From Syntrophomonas sp. UBA5288 (lineage in GTDB: Bacteria; Bacillota; Syntrophomonadia; Syntrophomonadales; Syntrophomonadaceae), in the NCBI GenBank assembly GCA_002408445.1, contig DHSK01000055.1, positions 1 through 31,044 on the forward strand: a DNA stretch of 31,044 nt, written 5' to 3'. Below the pieces are notes generated by a model. That model was not told the origin of the DNA, searched no databases, and saw only the letters and a list, made by a program, of their open reading frames with translations. The translations under genes and the position numbers were made by a program. This document shows positions 15,186 to 23,231 of this stretch, piece by piece (position 1 is the first letter of the stretch; each line of letters opens with the position of its first letter).

Positions 15186-16045
15186 AAGGAAAATTATTAA
15201 TATTGGCCATATTTCTGATTACCTTTGGCACTCTGCCGGCATGTATAGAGGTTAACCCTCTCCATAAAATCAGCCAAACCAAAAGTAGTCCCATATACTA
15301 TAAGAATCGCGCCGTTGTACTGCTTTATCACAATTTTAAAAATAAAGAGTGCGGTACTGCCATAACCCCGGATAGATTTGAGCAGCATTTGGATATGTTG
15401 GAAGCGGAAGGTTTTAAAGTAGTATCACTGCAGGAAATCACTTTGTTCCTTAATGGCAAGGGTACACTGCCACCGAACGCAGTCTCTATCACTATGGACG
15501 ACGGGCACCGAAGTAATTATACGGTAGGCTATAAGTCATTGAAAAAAAGGCATTGGCCGGGAACTGTTTTTGTACTAATAAAAAATACTGAGGAAGCAGG
15601 CACTAAAAATGACCAATGGCTGAACTGGGAACAATTGCGCATAATGTCCAGAAACAATATAGCCATCATGTCCCATTCATTCAATGGTCATCAATTCATC
15701 AAGGGCAGGTATCCCAGCGGTGATTCCTGGTTTACCACTCGTTTGCCCGGAGAATCTCAGGCCGACTACCAGGAGCGTATATATCATGATTTGCTTACAG
15801 CCCGCCTTATTATGCAGAAGAAACTGGATCTACCGGTCGAAAGCTTTGCTCCTCCTTTTGGTATGTATAATCAAGATGTTATTCGTGCCGCTCAAAAAGC
15901 CGGCTATAAATATATATGGACCACCGCCCGTCAAGCTGTTACTTCAGCCAGCGCACCGACCGAACTGCCCCGTGTGAGTGTAGGCCGAAAGAATACTACG
16001 GCACAGCAGTTAAAGGAAACCATTATTGCACTCGGACAACGTTAG
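15182..16045 (+). CDS. Polysaccharide deacetylase (NodB-type), probable lipoprotein
   Basis: Predicted carbohydrate esterase 4 enzyme acting outside the membrane on a cell-wall or surface polysaccharide. The 287 residues begin with a hydrophobic signal ending in LPAC, a plausible lipobox with Cys at about 21. The NodB domain shows VVLLYHNF, the catalytic Asp pair in SITMDDGH, the metal-binding H-S-F-N-G-H motif, APPFG and a late WTTA segment. The start ATG overlaps the glycosyltransferase stop (ATGA), with GGGGAGGT before it, so the two are translationally coupled. This supports a joint role in making and trimming a surface glycan. The gene is convergent with lexA. Confidence 0.9.
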   Translation: MKGKLLILAIFLITFGTLPACIEVNPLHKISQTKSSPIYYKNRAVVLLYHNFKNKECGTAITPDRFEQHLDMLEAEGFKVVSLQEITLFLNGKGTLPPNAVSITMDDGHRSNYTVGYKSLKKRHWPGTVFVLIKNTEEAGTKNDQWLNWEQLRIMSRNNIAIMSHSFNGHQFIKGRYPSGDSWFTTRLPGESQADYQERIYHDLLTARLIMQKKLDLPVESFAPPFGMYNQDVIRAAQKAGYKYIWTTARQAVTSASAPTELPRVSVGRKNTTAQQLKETIIALGQR

Positions 16046-16091
16046 TATTCATTAAACCCGGCGATGTTAATAGTACCAGTAAGTGGCTTGA

Positions 16092-16700
16092 TTACATTTT
16101 CCGTAATAGGCCGGTTACCTTGCCTATTAATGATACATCTTTCACCATGATGGGCGACATGGTACTGTTTTCAGGTCTTAGCTCAACCTGGTCATCGTGT
16201 TTGTAAAGCCTTTTAACCGTAGCTTCATTTTCAACCAAAGCTACTACTATTTCACCATTTGAAGCATCATCCTGTTGTCTTATAATCAAATAATCTCCGT
16301 CCAGGATACCTGCTTCAATCATGCTTTCACCTTTGACTTTAAGAATAAAATGAGTACCACTCCCCATCATATCCGCTGGAACAGGGAAGTATGCACTTAT
16401 ATTCTCCTCGGCCAAAATAGGCATACCTGCGGCTACATCTCCTATTACCGGTAGTTCTACTGCAGTTGAGGCATTCTTTTGTTCAGGTGTCACCGGAATG
16501 ATAGCACGCGGAGTGGAGGGGTCTCTCCTCAGATACCCCATATTTTCAAGCTGCACCAGATATGCATGAACGGTAGAACTCGACTTTAAACCTACCGCCT
16601 GACCAATCTCTCTTACTGACGGCGGGTAACCACAGGTTTTAATTTTCTCTTTAATAAATTCGAGGATAAGTTTTTGTCTCTCGGTTACTTTAGGATGCAT
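16092..16700 (-). CDS. lexA: LexA repressor
   Basis: SOS-response repressor and self-cleaving serine protease of the S24 family. The winged helix domain occupies about 1-65 (CGYPPSVREIGQAVGLKSSS). The cleavage site Ala91-Gly92 lies in DVAAGMP, with catalytic Ser126 in GESM and Lys163 in ATVKRL. The length of 202 is typical. Start ATG 16700. A Bacillus-type SOS box lies about 80 bases upstream, over a probable -35 region, so the gene should repress itself. It is downstream of, and on the same strand as, the TtcA-like gene, but its own promoter suggests independent transcription. Confidence 0.97.
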   Translation of the reverse strand: MHPKVTERQKLILEFIKEKIKTCGYPPSVREIGQAVGLKSSSTVHAYLVQLENMGYLRRDPSTPRAIIPVTPEQKNASTAVELPVIGDVAAGMPILAEENISAYFPVPADMMGSGTHFILKVKGESMIEAGILDGDYLIIRQQDDASNGEIVVALVENEATVKRLYKHDDQVELRPENSTMSPIMVKDVSLIGKVTGLLRKM

Positions 16701-16755
16701 AAACTGTCCCCCTCATCTTGTATTGAATATATTATATCTGCTATTATTTTGCTCA

Positions 16756-16792
16756 ATTATAGCACAGCTGGTAACAAAAAAACATACGTTCG
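16756..16792 (-). promoter_or_regulatory. lexA promoter with LexA (SOS) box
   Basis: Read on the minus strand, CGAACGTATGTTTT (16779-16792) matches the Bacillus LexA consensus CGAACRNRYGTTYG at 13 of 14 positions. A TATAAT lies 17 bases further on (16756-16761). The box therefore covers the -35 position of the lexA promoter. It also touches the last bases of the upstream TtcA-like gene, whose stop is at 16793. Confidence 0.8.
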
Positions 16793-17521
16793 TTAGTTTT
16801 GGGGCCAGAAACTTCCTGGTTCGGCTTTAGTTAGAGCAGAAAATATTCTTTTTCGTGCCCCGGGATATTTAGCCTCGATTTCACAAACTATATCTCCCAC
16901 TTTGGTTCTTGAAGTATACCCGTCCGCCGGACATTTATTTTTGACCAGGGGATAGGGAACTGAAGCACAGAAAGCGCGAATATCCTTTTCTTCCACATAA
17001 ACCAAAGGCCTGATAACGGTAATATCCATCCGATCCAGATAGGCCAATGGCTTAAATACATGAAAACGTCCTTCAAATATCATCGACATCAATAATGTAT
17101 TAACCGCATCATCAAGCTGGTGCCCCAAAGCAACCTTGTTGCAGTTCAGGCTTTTAGCTTTGCGATTCAACGCCCCGCGGCGCAGGTTGGAACATAACGA
17201 ACAAGGGTTTGATTCATGGCGAGCTTCAAACACTACATAACCAATATTAGTTGGTTCAACTACCAGATTTAATTCTAATGATGTACATAATTCCTGCAAC
17301 CCGGTTAGATCATTATCCCAGCCCAGATCCAGGTAAATAGGAATTATTTCGAACTTCAGCGGAGTATACTTTTTCAACAGATCAAGGAAACAGAGCAAGG
17401 TAACACTATCTTTTCCTCCTGACGCGCCCACTGCAATACGGTCGCCGTTTTCAATCAGACCATAGTTTAGACAGGCATTCCGCACTTGTTTAAATATGTG
17501 TTTGTTTAAGTTCTTACCCAT
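16793..17521 (-). CDS. TtcA-family PP-loop ATPase (probable tRNA thiolation)
   Basis: An adenosine-nucleotide alpha-hydrolase-type PP-loop protein. The pyrophosphate loop SGGKDS is at about 34-39, a CSLC motif at about 107-110 is the CxxC used for Fe-S/sulfur chemistry in TtcA, and the GHQLDDAVNT segment corresponds to the conserved GH-DD motif. A further Cys in KNKCPADG lies near 195. TtcA makes 2-thiocytidine at position 32 of tRNA; related clostridial members may act on other substrates, so no symbol is given. AAGGAGC precedes the ATG. 242 residues is a little shorter than the E. coli enzyme. Confidence 0.85.
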   Translation of the reverse strand: MGKNLNKHIFKQVRNACLNYGLIENGDRIAVGASGGKDSVTLLCFLDLLKKYTPLKFEIIPIYLDLGWDNDLTGLQELCTSLELNLVVEPTNIGYVVFEARHESNPCSLCSNLRRGALNRKAKSLNCNKVALGHQLDDAVNTLLMSMIFEGRFHVFKPLAYLDRMDITVIRPLVYVEEKDIRAFCASVPYPLVKNKCPADGYTSRTKVGDIVCEIEAKYPGARKRIFSALTKAEPGSFWPQN

Positions 17522-17596
17522 CTTTTTGCTCCTTAAATTTGTAATAAGGACAGGTTTGGCAACCGTCCCCGGGCCAATAATTCTCTGCGTTATTTC

Positions 17597-17648
17597 AAAA
17601 AGCCCGCTCCCTCAACGTACACAGGTACGCTTTAAGCGCGGGCTTTTT
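17597..17648 (-). terminator. Terminator after the glcD-glcF pair
   Basis: AAAAAGCCCGC (17597-17607) and GCGGGCTTTTT (17638-17648) form an 11-bp stem with an inner CGTAC/GTACG hairpin. It lies between the glcF stop and the start of the TtcA-like gene. The stem is symmetric, but the genes on both sides run on the minus strand. Confidence 0.8.
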
Positions 17649-17706
17649 TCATGCCTTGCTCTTTATTTTTGTCATCGGCCGGTCACTAAGCTTTTTGGTG
17701 ACAACC

Positions 17707-19002
17707 TTATTTTGCATCAGGCATGTTGTTATAATACGCATTTAACAATTCTACCGGATGCACCACCCTGGCATTCCAGTTATGGCGGGCAATGCCATGC
17801 CGCAATTGCATACTGCAACTGGGGCAGCAGGTAGCCACATAGTCGGCACCTGTCTCCATGGCATGGTCCATTTTATGATCCAGAATCTTCATAGACATTT
17901 CATAATGAGTCAGACTGTAAGTACCCGAACCGCCGCAGCAGGAATTGGCATCAGCCATTTCCACATATTCCACGTCCGGTATACGTTTCAATAGTTCCCG
18001 CGGCTGGGTTTTAACCCCCTGGGCATTGGCTAAATGGCAGGGGTCATGATAGGTTACCCGTACTCTGGGTTCCGTTATAACAGCCTCCGGTATTTTCACA
18101 TCGATTACATCAATCAGAAATTGCGTCAAATCCATAACCAGGTCGGAAAAGGCCATGGCCTCATCCTCAATTTTTAAGCCTTTAAATAGAAATTCCATAT
18201 TTTTGCGGGACAAAGCAGCAGAACATGACGCACAATCAGTTATTATATAATCAAAATTATAACTGCCGAATATCTTAATGTTATGTGCCATCAGCTTTCT
18301 GGCTGTATCCATTTTGCCATTGGCTACATGTGGTTGCCCACAGCATTTCAAGTCCCGGGGAATAACAACCTTACAGCCGTTATGAGTTAAGACATTAATG
18401 GTGGCACGGGCCACTTCCGGGTTAAATAAATCAGTAGCACAGCCCAGGAAATAACCAACCGTATATTTTTGTTCACCTTTGGCCTCATTAACCAGAGGCA
18501 GCTGAGCCCGGGCCGAATGCAGAGGAACCTCGCTTAAGATCTTTTCCGCCTGGGGTAGGTCTCCCGGCAAAAGCTTGGTAAGACCCAGATTTCGGGCTAG
18601 TTTTTGCAGACCGGTTTTTTGTGCCCCCCACATAAAAAAGCTGGTGGTCTTTAATAGACCGGGACGGGTCCACATGGTATCAAAAATTAATTCTTTGCCA
18701 ATATTGGGATTGTTATCATATATATATGAACGAGCCGCAGCATTTAATTCGTGCACATCAATACCTGAAGGACAATTAACGCTGCAAGTTTCACACATCA
18801 AACACCGGGACAAACGTTCATAAACATCAGATGTTGGTTCGATTTTACCGTCACGCAGCATCTGAACCATAAATACATGTCCGCGGGGAGCCGCAGTTTC
18901 ATTCTTTATTTCCGAAAATACGGGACAAACGCTTCTGCATTTGCCACAGCGAACACATTTCATCAGCTGATCTTTGACCGGTGGCAAATTCTTGAATTCC
19001 AT
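17707..19002 (-). CDS. glcF: Iron-sulfur subunit of a glycolate/lactate-type dehydrogenase
   Basis: Electron-transfer partner of the FAD subunit encoded just upstream. Of 431 residues, the N-terminal part holds two 4Fe-4S motifs (CVRCGKCRSVCP near 17 and CLMCETCSVNCP near 68). The C-terminal part has two CCG domains, seen as CCGQPHVANG with later CHLANAQG, and CCGGSGTYSLTH with CCPSC. This architecture is that of GlcF and LldE-like proteins, which pass electrons to a membrane carrier or an Etf. The true 2-hydroxyacid (glycolate, D-lactate or another) cannot be read from the sequence. AGGAAGG precedes the ATG. It lies 21 bases after the glcD-like gene, clearly one operon. Confidence 0.9.
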   Translation of the reverse strand: MEFKNLPPVKDQLMKCVRCGKCRSVCPVFSEIKNETAAPRGHVFMVQMLRDGKIEPTSDVYERLSRCLMCETCSVNCPSGIDVHELNAAARSYIYDNNPNIGKELIFDTMWTRPGLLKTTSFFMWGAQKTGLQKLARNLGLTKLLPGDLPQAEKILSEVPLHSARAQLPLVNEAKGEQKYTVGYFLGCATDLFNPEVARATINVLTHNGCKVVIPRDLKCCGQPHVANGKMDTARKLMAHNIKIFGSYNFDYIITDCASCSAALSRKNMEFLFKGLKIEDEAMAFSDLVMDLTQFLIDVIDVKIPEAVITEPRVRVTYHDPCHLANAQGVKTQPRELLKRIPDVEYVEMADANSCCGGSGTYSLTHYEMSMKILDHKMDHAMETGADYVATCCPSCSMQLRHGIARHNWNARVVHPVELLNAYYNNMPDAK

Positions 19003-19023
19003 AATAACCTTCCTTCCTGAAAG

Positions 19024-20424
19024 CTAAAAAAGTTTTCCAGGGTTCATGATACCTTCCGGGTCGAAGGCCATCTTAATTTTACGCATGTAATCTACCGCAT
19101 TGCCATGTTCCAGGCCGGCATATTGACGGCGTACAATTCCGACCCCATGTTCACCAGTAGTAGAGCCACCCATTTCGATTGCCAGCAGATGAATCTCGTG
19201 CACCAGTTTTTTAACCCGTTCGACTTCCTCAGGAATTTCCGGATTAATAACCGGTGCGGTATGAACATTACCATCACCAATGTGACCATAGTTCACCACT
19301 TTAATATCATATTTAGCCCCCAGAGCCCGTATAGCTCTTAAAGTATCAGCCACCCGGGATAAGGGTACACTTATATCTTCACCGGCAAAAACCCTGGTTC
19401 CATCTGCTCTGACCCGGGCGGCGGCGGTGGCTGTTATACTACGCCCTTCCCATAATTCAGCCATACGCTTCGGTTCAGTCGACCACTCAACTGAGCGCGC
19501 TCTTTTTCCGGCTACTTCCTTTATAACATTACCCTCAAACTCTACGCTGGGTGGATTGCCATCCACTTCAAAAAGGAGAATGGCCTCGGCATCCGGCAGA
19601 TTTATATGCGGCTTAAACTGATTTACCGCACTTATAGCCGAACTATCCAAAATCTCTATTCCCGAAGGCAGAATACCCTCACGGTAAACATCCAGAACCG
19701 TGGCAGGCGCATCATCCAGTTTATCAAATACCACCATGGCAATTCCTCTGGCTCTTGGCTTAGGCCAGCACCTTAATCTAATGCGGGTAATAATCCCCAG
19801 TACTCCTTCTGAACCAATCATTAATTTAGTAAGATTCAGCCCGGAAACATTCTTAATGCAGCGGGCATTAATACCGCCGGTATACATAATATCCCCATTG
19901 GCCAGGACCATTTCCAGACCAAGAATGTATTGTTCGGTGCAGCCATATTTTACGGCCCGCAATCCGCTGGCATTATTGGCTACCATGCCCCCAATCGTAC
20001 ACATTTTGCTGCTGCCCGGATCGGGCGGAAAGAACAGATTGTAAGCAGCCAACTGTTCATTAAGGTTGGCATGAATAATACCGGGACGTACTATCACCTG
20101 CATATTAGGGGCATCAATCTCGACAATATCATTCCAACTGGACAAATCGAGAATAATACCGCCTTCAATGGCCACGCATCCGCCAGTCTCACCTGTACCC
20201 GCTCCACGTGGAATAACGTTTACTTTATTCTGATAAGCAAAGCGCATAACCTTTTGAACATCTTCAACTGAACGGGGTAATACCACTGCACTGGGGGACA
20301 GCGGTGTAAGTTTGGTAAAAAACGAACTGTCATATGAGTAATACATCAAATCAATATCCTGAGTCAGAACGATATCCGGTCCTAGCATCTCCAGAAGCTG
20401 TTTCTTGATAACATCCTTTTCCAC
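19024..20424 (-). CDS. glcD: FAD-linked 2-hydroxyacid dehydrogenase, GlcD/D-lactate dehydrogenase type
   Basis: Flavoprotein of the vanillyl-alcohol-oxidase/PCMH fold that oxidises a 2-hydroxyacid to the 2-oxoacid. The FAD-binding domain shows VIPRGAGTGETGGCVAI and the SSKMCTIGGMVANNASGLRA segment. The C-terminal domain holds NYGHIGDGNVH with metal-ligand His residues, and the family end GEHGVGIVRRQY...DPEGIMNPGKLF. I chose GTG 20424 (466 residues) because AGGGGGAG lies eight bases upstream; GTG 20433 sits too close to that site. It is transcribed with glcF. D-lactate or glycolate are the usual substrates. A LarA-family protein encoded 8 kb away makes lactate plausible but not proven. Confidence 0.9.
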   Translation of the reverse strand: MEKDVIKKQLLEMLGPDIVLTQDIDLMYYSYDSSFFTKLTPLSPSAVVLPRSVEDVQKVMRFAYQNKVNVIPRGAGTGETGGCVAIEGGIILDLSSWNDIVEIDAPNMQVIVRPGIIHANLNEQLAAYNLFFPPDPGSSKMCTIGGMVANNASGLRAVKYGCTEQYILGLEMVLANGDIMYTGGINARCIKNVSGLNLTKLMIGSEGVLGIITRIRLRCWPKPRARGIAMVVFDKLDDAPATVLDVYREGILPSGIEILDSSAISAVNQFKPHINLPDAEAILLFEVDGNPPSVEFEGNVIKEVAGKRARSVEWSTEPKRMAELWEGRSITATAAARVRADGTRVFAGEDISVPLSRVADTLRAIRALGAKYDIKVVNYGHIGDGNVHTAPVINPEIPEEVERVKKLVHEIHLLAIEMGGSTTGEHGVGIVRRQYAGLEHGNAVDYMRKIKMAFDPEGIMNPGKLF

Positions 20425-20576
20425 AATTTTCACTCCCCCTGGGTAAGTATTTTAAAAATCAATGCCTATTATAACATAAAGGTAGTTTCAAAAGGTTAAA
20501 AAAGGCTACAGAATGCCCTTGCATAGTGTATACTTATAATAATTACACCTTATAAAAGTTACCTGGATTACCTATT

Positions 20577-20592
20577 AATGCATTGCTGCATT
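20577..20592. promoter_or_regulatory. Enhancer-like palindrome 1 (AATGCA-N4-TGCATT)
   Basis: Perfect palindrome AATGCATTGCTGCATT, extended to TAATGCA/TGCATTA. It is centred 84 bases (eight helical turns) upstream of copy 2 and about 225 bases before the predicted start of sigma-54 transcription. It is followed by a T run, so it could alternatively act as a short terminator. Confidence 0.65.
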
Positions 20593-20660
20593 AGTCCTTT
20601 TTTTCACAATATATGTATAGCTACCAGTATTAGACAATTTTATAATTATATTATAAAAAA

Positions 20661-20676
20661 AATGCACAGACGCATT
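20661..20676. promoter_or_regulatory. Enhancer-like palindrome 2
   Basis: AATGCACAGACGCATT, one mismatch from the AATGCA-N4-TGCATT consensus. It is centred 23 bases from copy 3, about two helical turns, as often seen for paired activator sites. Confidence 0.65.
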
Positions 20677-20683
20677 GGCAAAT

Positions 20684-20699
20684 AATGCATCTGTGCATT
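20684..20699. promoter_or_regulatory. Enhancer-like palindrome 3
   Basis: Perfect AATGCATCTGTGCATT, centred about 120 bases upstream of the predicted transcription start, a normal distance for sigma-54 activators. Copies 2 and 3 are also near-inverted to each other and could fold as one long hairpin (20657-20703) ending in a T run, so a terminator role cannot be excluded. Confidence 0.65.
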
Positions 20700-20784
20700 T
20701 TTTGTGCCTATATTTAACCCGTATTGCCACTGCGTTTTTCCCATACTGGCGGTGTTAAGGGCATTATCCTGACTATTTTAATAA

Positions 20785-20800
20785 TGGCATGTTTTTTGCA
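20785..20800 (+). promoter_or_regulatory. Sigma-54 (-24/-12) promoter
   Basis: TGGCATG-TTTT-TTGCA, with GG at 20786-20787 and GC at 20798-20799 separated by exactly ten bases, matches the consensus TGGCAYR-N4-TTGCW fully. Transcription should begin near 20810. An activator gene of the sigma-54 class lies at the far end of the operon, and three palindromes lie upstream. Confidence 0.85.
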
Positions 20801-20820
20801 TTATTTATAAGGAGATATAA

Positions 20821-20850
20821 ATGTTTGTTATGTCCTTTCTGGTTGTTTGA
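20821..20850 (+). other. 9-codon leader ORF after the sigma-54 start
   Basis: AAGGAGATATAA and then ATG begin a short ORF (MFVMSFLVV, stop TGA 20848-20850). The ribosome binding site would lie at the very 5' end of a transcript begun at the predicted start. Its hydrophobic product and position suggest a leader peptide or a chance frame; no attenuator is obvious after it. Confidence 0.35.
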
Positions 20851-21084
20851 CTTCAGACGTGTTCAATATCATTACTGCCTTTTGAATATTACCCGTTTCT
20901 GCGTTTCAACTTATATATTTTTTTAGTTTATCACATTTATTGATTTCCTGATACCGGAAACAGTCCTCTGGTATTAGTTAATAAAGTACAAAAAAGGGGG
21001 GATAGGATAGCCCTAATAATTCTCAAAGTTTGTTTTTTAGCGGGCATAAAAAAACTAGCTATGTTAATGGAGGGAGGTATGAAT

Positions 21085-21867
21085 TTGGCATACGAGAACG
21101 TGCTACTGGAAAAAGAAGACCGACTAGCTATCCTTTATATTAACAGGCCCAAGGCTCTTAATGCTCTAAACAAAGATACCCTGTTGGAAATTAAGAGTGC
21201 TGTTATCACCGTGAACGAAGATCCTGATATTGATGTCCTGATTATAACAGGTGCAGGTGATAAAGCTTTTGTAGCCGGTGCGGATATATCTTATATGAAA
21301 GATCTGTCAGCTATAGAAGGACGTGCTTTTGGTGCGCTGGGTCAGGAAGTATTTATGGCGGTTGAGAAGATGGAAAAACCAGTAATTGCCGCAGTCAATG
21401 GCTTTGCCCTGGGGGGTGGTTGTGAACTGGCGATGTGCTGTGATTTTCGAATAGCCTCATTTAAGGCCAAATTTGGTCAACCCGAAGTGGGTCTGGGAAT
21501 AACTCCTGGTTTTGGTGGAACACAGCGACTGCCTAGATTGGTTGGGTCCGGAATGGCTAAACAGCTATTATATACCGCAGATATTATAGACGCTAATGAA
21601 GCACTCCGCATCGGTCTTGTAAACCAGACGGTACCCCCGGAAGAATTGATGGAAACAGCCAAAAATATAGCCAATCGCATTTTAAGTAAAGCTCAATTGG
21701 CGGTTCGGTTCTGTAAAGCTGCGGCCAATAACGGCTCGCAGACAGACATTGACCGGGCTATGGAGATAGAGGCTGATGTATTTGGCTTGTGCTTTGCCAC
21801 AGCCGATCAAAAAGAAGGCATGGGTGCCTTTGTCGATAAGAGAAAGCCAGAATTTACCAAGAAATAA
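21085..21867 (+). CDS. Enoyl-CoA hydratase (crotonase)
   Basis: Hydrates 2-enoyl-CoA (crotonyl-CoA for a butyrate oxidiser) to 3-hydroxyacyl-CoA. From TTG 21085 the protein is 260 residues, the usual crotonase length, and starts MAYENVLLEK. The oxyanion-hole segments AFVAGADI and GFALGGG are present, and the two catalytic glutamates are Glu114 (GGGCE) and Glu134 (GQPEVGLG). An in-frame ATG at 21079 lies one base after the GGAGGGAGG site and is too close; TTG is seven bases away. First gene of the operon behind the sigma-54 promoter; the thiolase follows after 36 bases. Chain-length preference cannot be read. Confidence 0.94.
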   Translation: MAYENVLLEKEDRLAILYINRPKALNALNKDTLLEIKSAVITVNEDPDIDVLIITGAGDKAFVAGADISYMKDLSAIEGRAFGALGQEVFMAVEKMEKPVIAAVNGFALGGGCELAMCCDFRIASFKAKFGQPEVGLGITPGFGGTQRLPRLVGSGMAKQLLYTADIIDANEALRIGLVNQTVPPEELMETAKNIANRILSKAQLAVRFCKAAANNGSQTDIDRAMEIEADVFGLCFATADQKEGMGAFVDKRKPEFTKK

Positions 21868-21903
21868 AAATTCTTAAATATAAAAGGAAAGGTGGATGTT
21901 CAC

Positions 21904-23088
21904 TTGAGAGAAGTCGTAATCGTTAGCGCATGCCGTACCCCGGTTGCATCCTTTAACGGAACATTGAAAGATACCCCGGCTGTCACATTAGGTGCATTAG
22001 TTATGCAAGAAGCCGTTAAACGTGCCGGTATAACACCTGAGGTTGTTGAAGAAGTAGTATTCGGTTGTGTTCTGCAAGCTGCCCAGGGCCAGAACGTTGC
22101 CCGTCAGTGCGCAATCAAAGCCGGCCTTGCGGTTGAAAGTACCGCTTTTACCATCAACAAGGTATGCGGTTCCGGATTAAGAGCAGTCAGCCTGGCAGCT
22201 CAGATGATCAAAGCCGGCGATGTCGATGTAGTACTGGCCGGTGGAACCGAAAACATGTGTATGGCTCCATTTGCTCTGCCCAAAGCCCGCTATGGATACA
22301 GAATGAACAACGGTGTCCTGGTAGACTGCATGATCAAAGACGGCTTATGGGAAGCATTCAACAACTACCACATGGGCATGACCGCAGAAAACGTTAACGA
22401 TCTGTATGGAATCACCAGAGAAGAGCAGGATGAATTCGGATTCCGCAGTCAGCAAAGAGCATTAGCTGCCATTGCAGCCGGCCGTTTCAAGGATGAAATC
22501 GTTCCTGTAGTGGTAAAAGAGAAAAAGAAAGAAATCGTTTTCGATACCGATGAAGATCCCCGCGATACTTCCTTAGAAAAAATGGCTAAATTAGGCCCCG
22601 CTTTCAAAAAAGACGGCGGCACGGTAACTGCAGCCAATGCTTCCGGCATTAATGACGGCGCGGCTGCATTTATTGTTATGTCAGCTGAAAAAGCTGCCGA
22701 ACTGGGAGTAAAACCGTTATTCAAGATTGTCAGCTATGCTTCCGGCGGCGTAGATCCCAAGATCATGGGTGTAGGCCCGGTACCCGCCAGCAAAAAGGCC
22801 CTTGAAAAAGCCGGCCTGAGTGTTGCTGATATGGACCTAATTGAAGCAAATGAAGCTTTTGCCGCTCAGTCCATTGCCGTAGGCCGTGATATGGGATGGG
22901 GCGACATGGAGAAAGTCAATGTTAACGGCGGAGCTGTAGCCCTTGGTCATCCCATCGGCGCATCCGGTGCTAGAATTCTGGTAACCTTGTTATATGAGAT
23001 GATGAAGAGACAATCCAAATATGGTCTGGCTACCCTGTGTATCGGTGGCGGCATGGGCACAGCCCTTATTGTGGAACAGTGCTTATAA
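21904..23088 (+). CDS. Acetyl-CoA C-acetyltransferase (thiolase)
   Basis: Cleaves 3-ketoacyl-CoA with CoA to acetyl-CoA in the oxidation direction. The 394 residues from TTG 21904 start MREVVIVSACRTP, the standard thiolase beginning. Active-site Cys88 is in NKVCGSGLRAV, His in GGAVALGHPIGASGAR, and the second Cys in LCIGGGMG. The GTG at 21892 overlaps the AAAGGTGG binding site, so TTG is preferred. It is co-transcribed with the crotonase. A short AT hairpin (23089-23110) follows the stop, and a second longer stem-loop lies before the next gene. Confidence 0.95.
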   Translation: MREVVIVSACRTPVASFNGTLKDTPAVTLGALVMQEAVKRAGITPEVVEEVVFGCVLQAAQGQNVARQCAIKAGLAVESTAFTINKVCGSGLRAVSLAAQMIKAGDVDVVLAGGTENMCMAPFALPKARYGYRMNNGVLVDCMIKDGLWEAFNNYHMGMTAENVNDLYGITREEQDEFGFRSQQRALAAIAAGRFKDEIVPVVVKEKKKEIVFDTDEDPRDTSLEKMAKLGPAFKKDGGTVTAANASGINDGAAAFIVMSAEKAAELGVKPLFKIVSYASGGVDPKIMGVGPVPASKKALEKAGLSVADMDLIEANEAFAAQSIAVGRDMGWGDMEKVNVNGGAVALGHPIGASGARILVTLLYEMMKRQSKYGLATLCIGGGMGTALIVEQCL

Positions 23089-23142
23089 AATTTACTTTCA
23101 TTAGTAAATTACAAAGTCCTTAATAGCTTTTCGAATATTTAG

Positions 23143-23184
23143 ACTGGCTGCGCTGACTTATCCGTCCGGTCTGCGCAGGCCAGT
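23143..23184 (+). other. Stem-loop between thiolase and acyl-CoA dehydrogenase genes
   Basis: ACTGGC-TGCGC (23143-23153) pairs with GCGCA-G-GCCAGT (23173-23184) with one bulge. No T run follows, so it is more likely an RNA processing or stability element within the operon than a terminator. Confidence 0.5.
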
Positions 23185-23231
23185 TATTCTCATGAGTTAT
23201 AACTAAACAATTAGAAATGGGGGGACTTATT

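Larger units (their letters stand above)
20434..21084. promoter_or_regulatory. Sigma-54 control region of the beta-oxidation operon (650 bp)
   Basis: No protein gene of ordinary size lies here. The left part carries the glcD promoter region, with TATAAT on the minus strand at 20468-20473 but no clear -35. The centre holds three copies of a 16-bp palindrome. The right part contains a -24/-12 promoter, a 9-codon ORF with a strong binding site, and about 250 bases of leader before the enoyl-CoA hydratase start. Confidence 0.7.
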
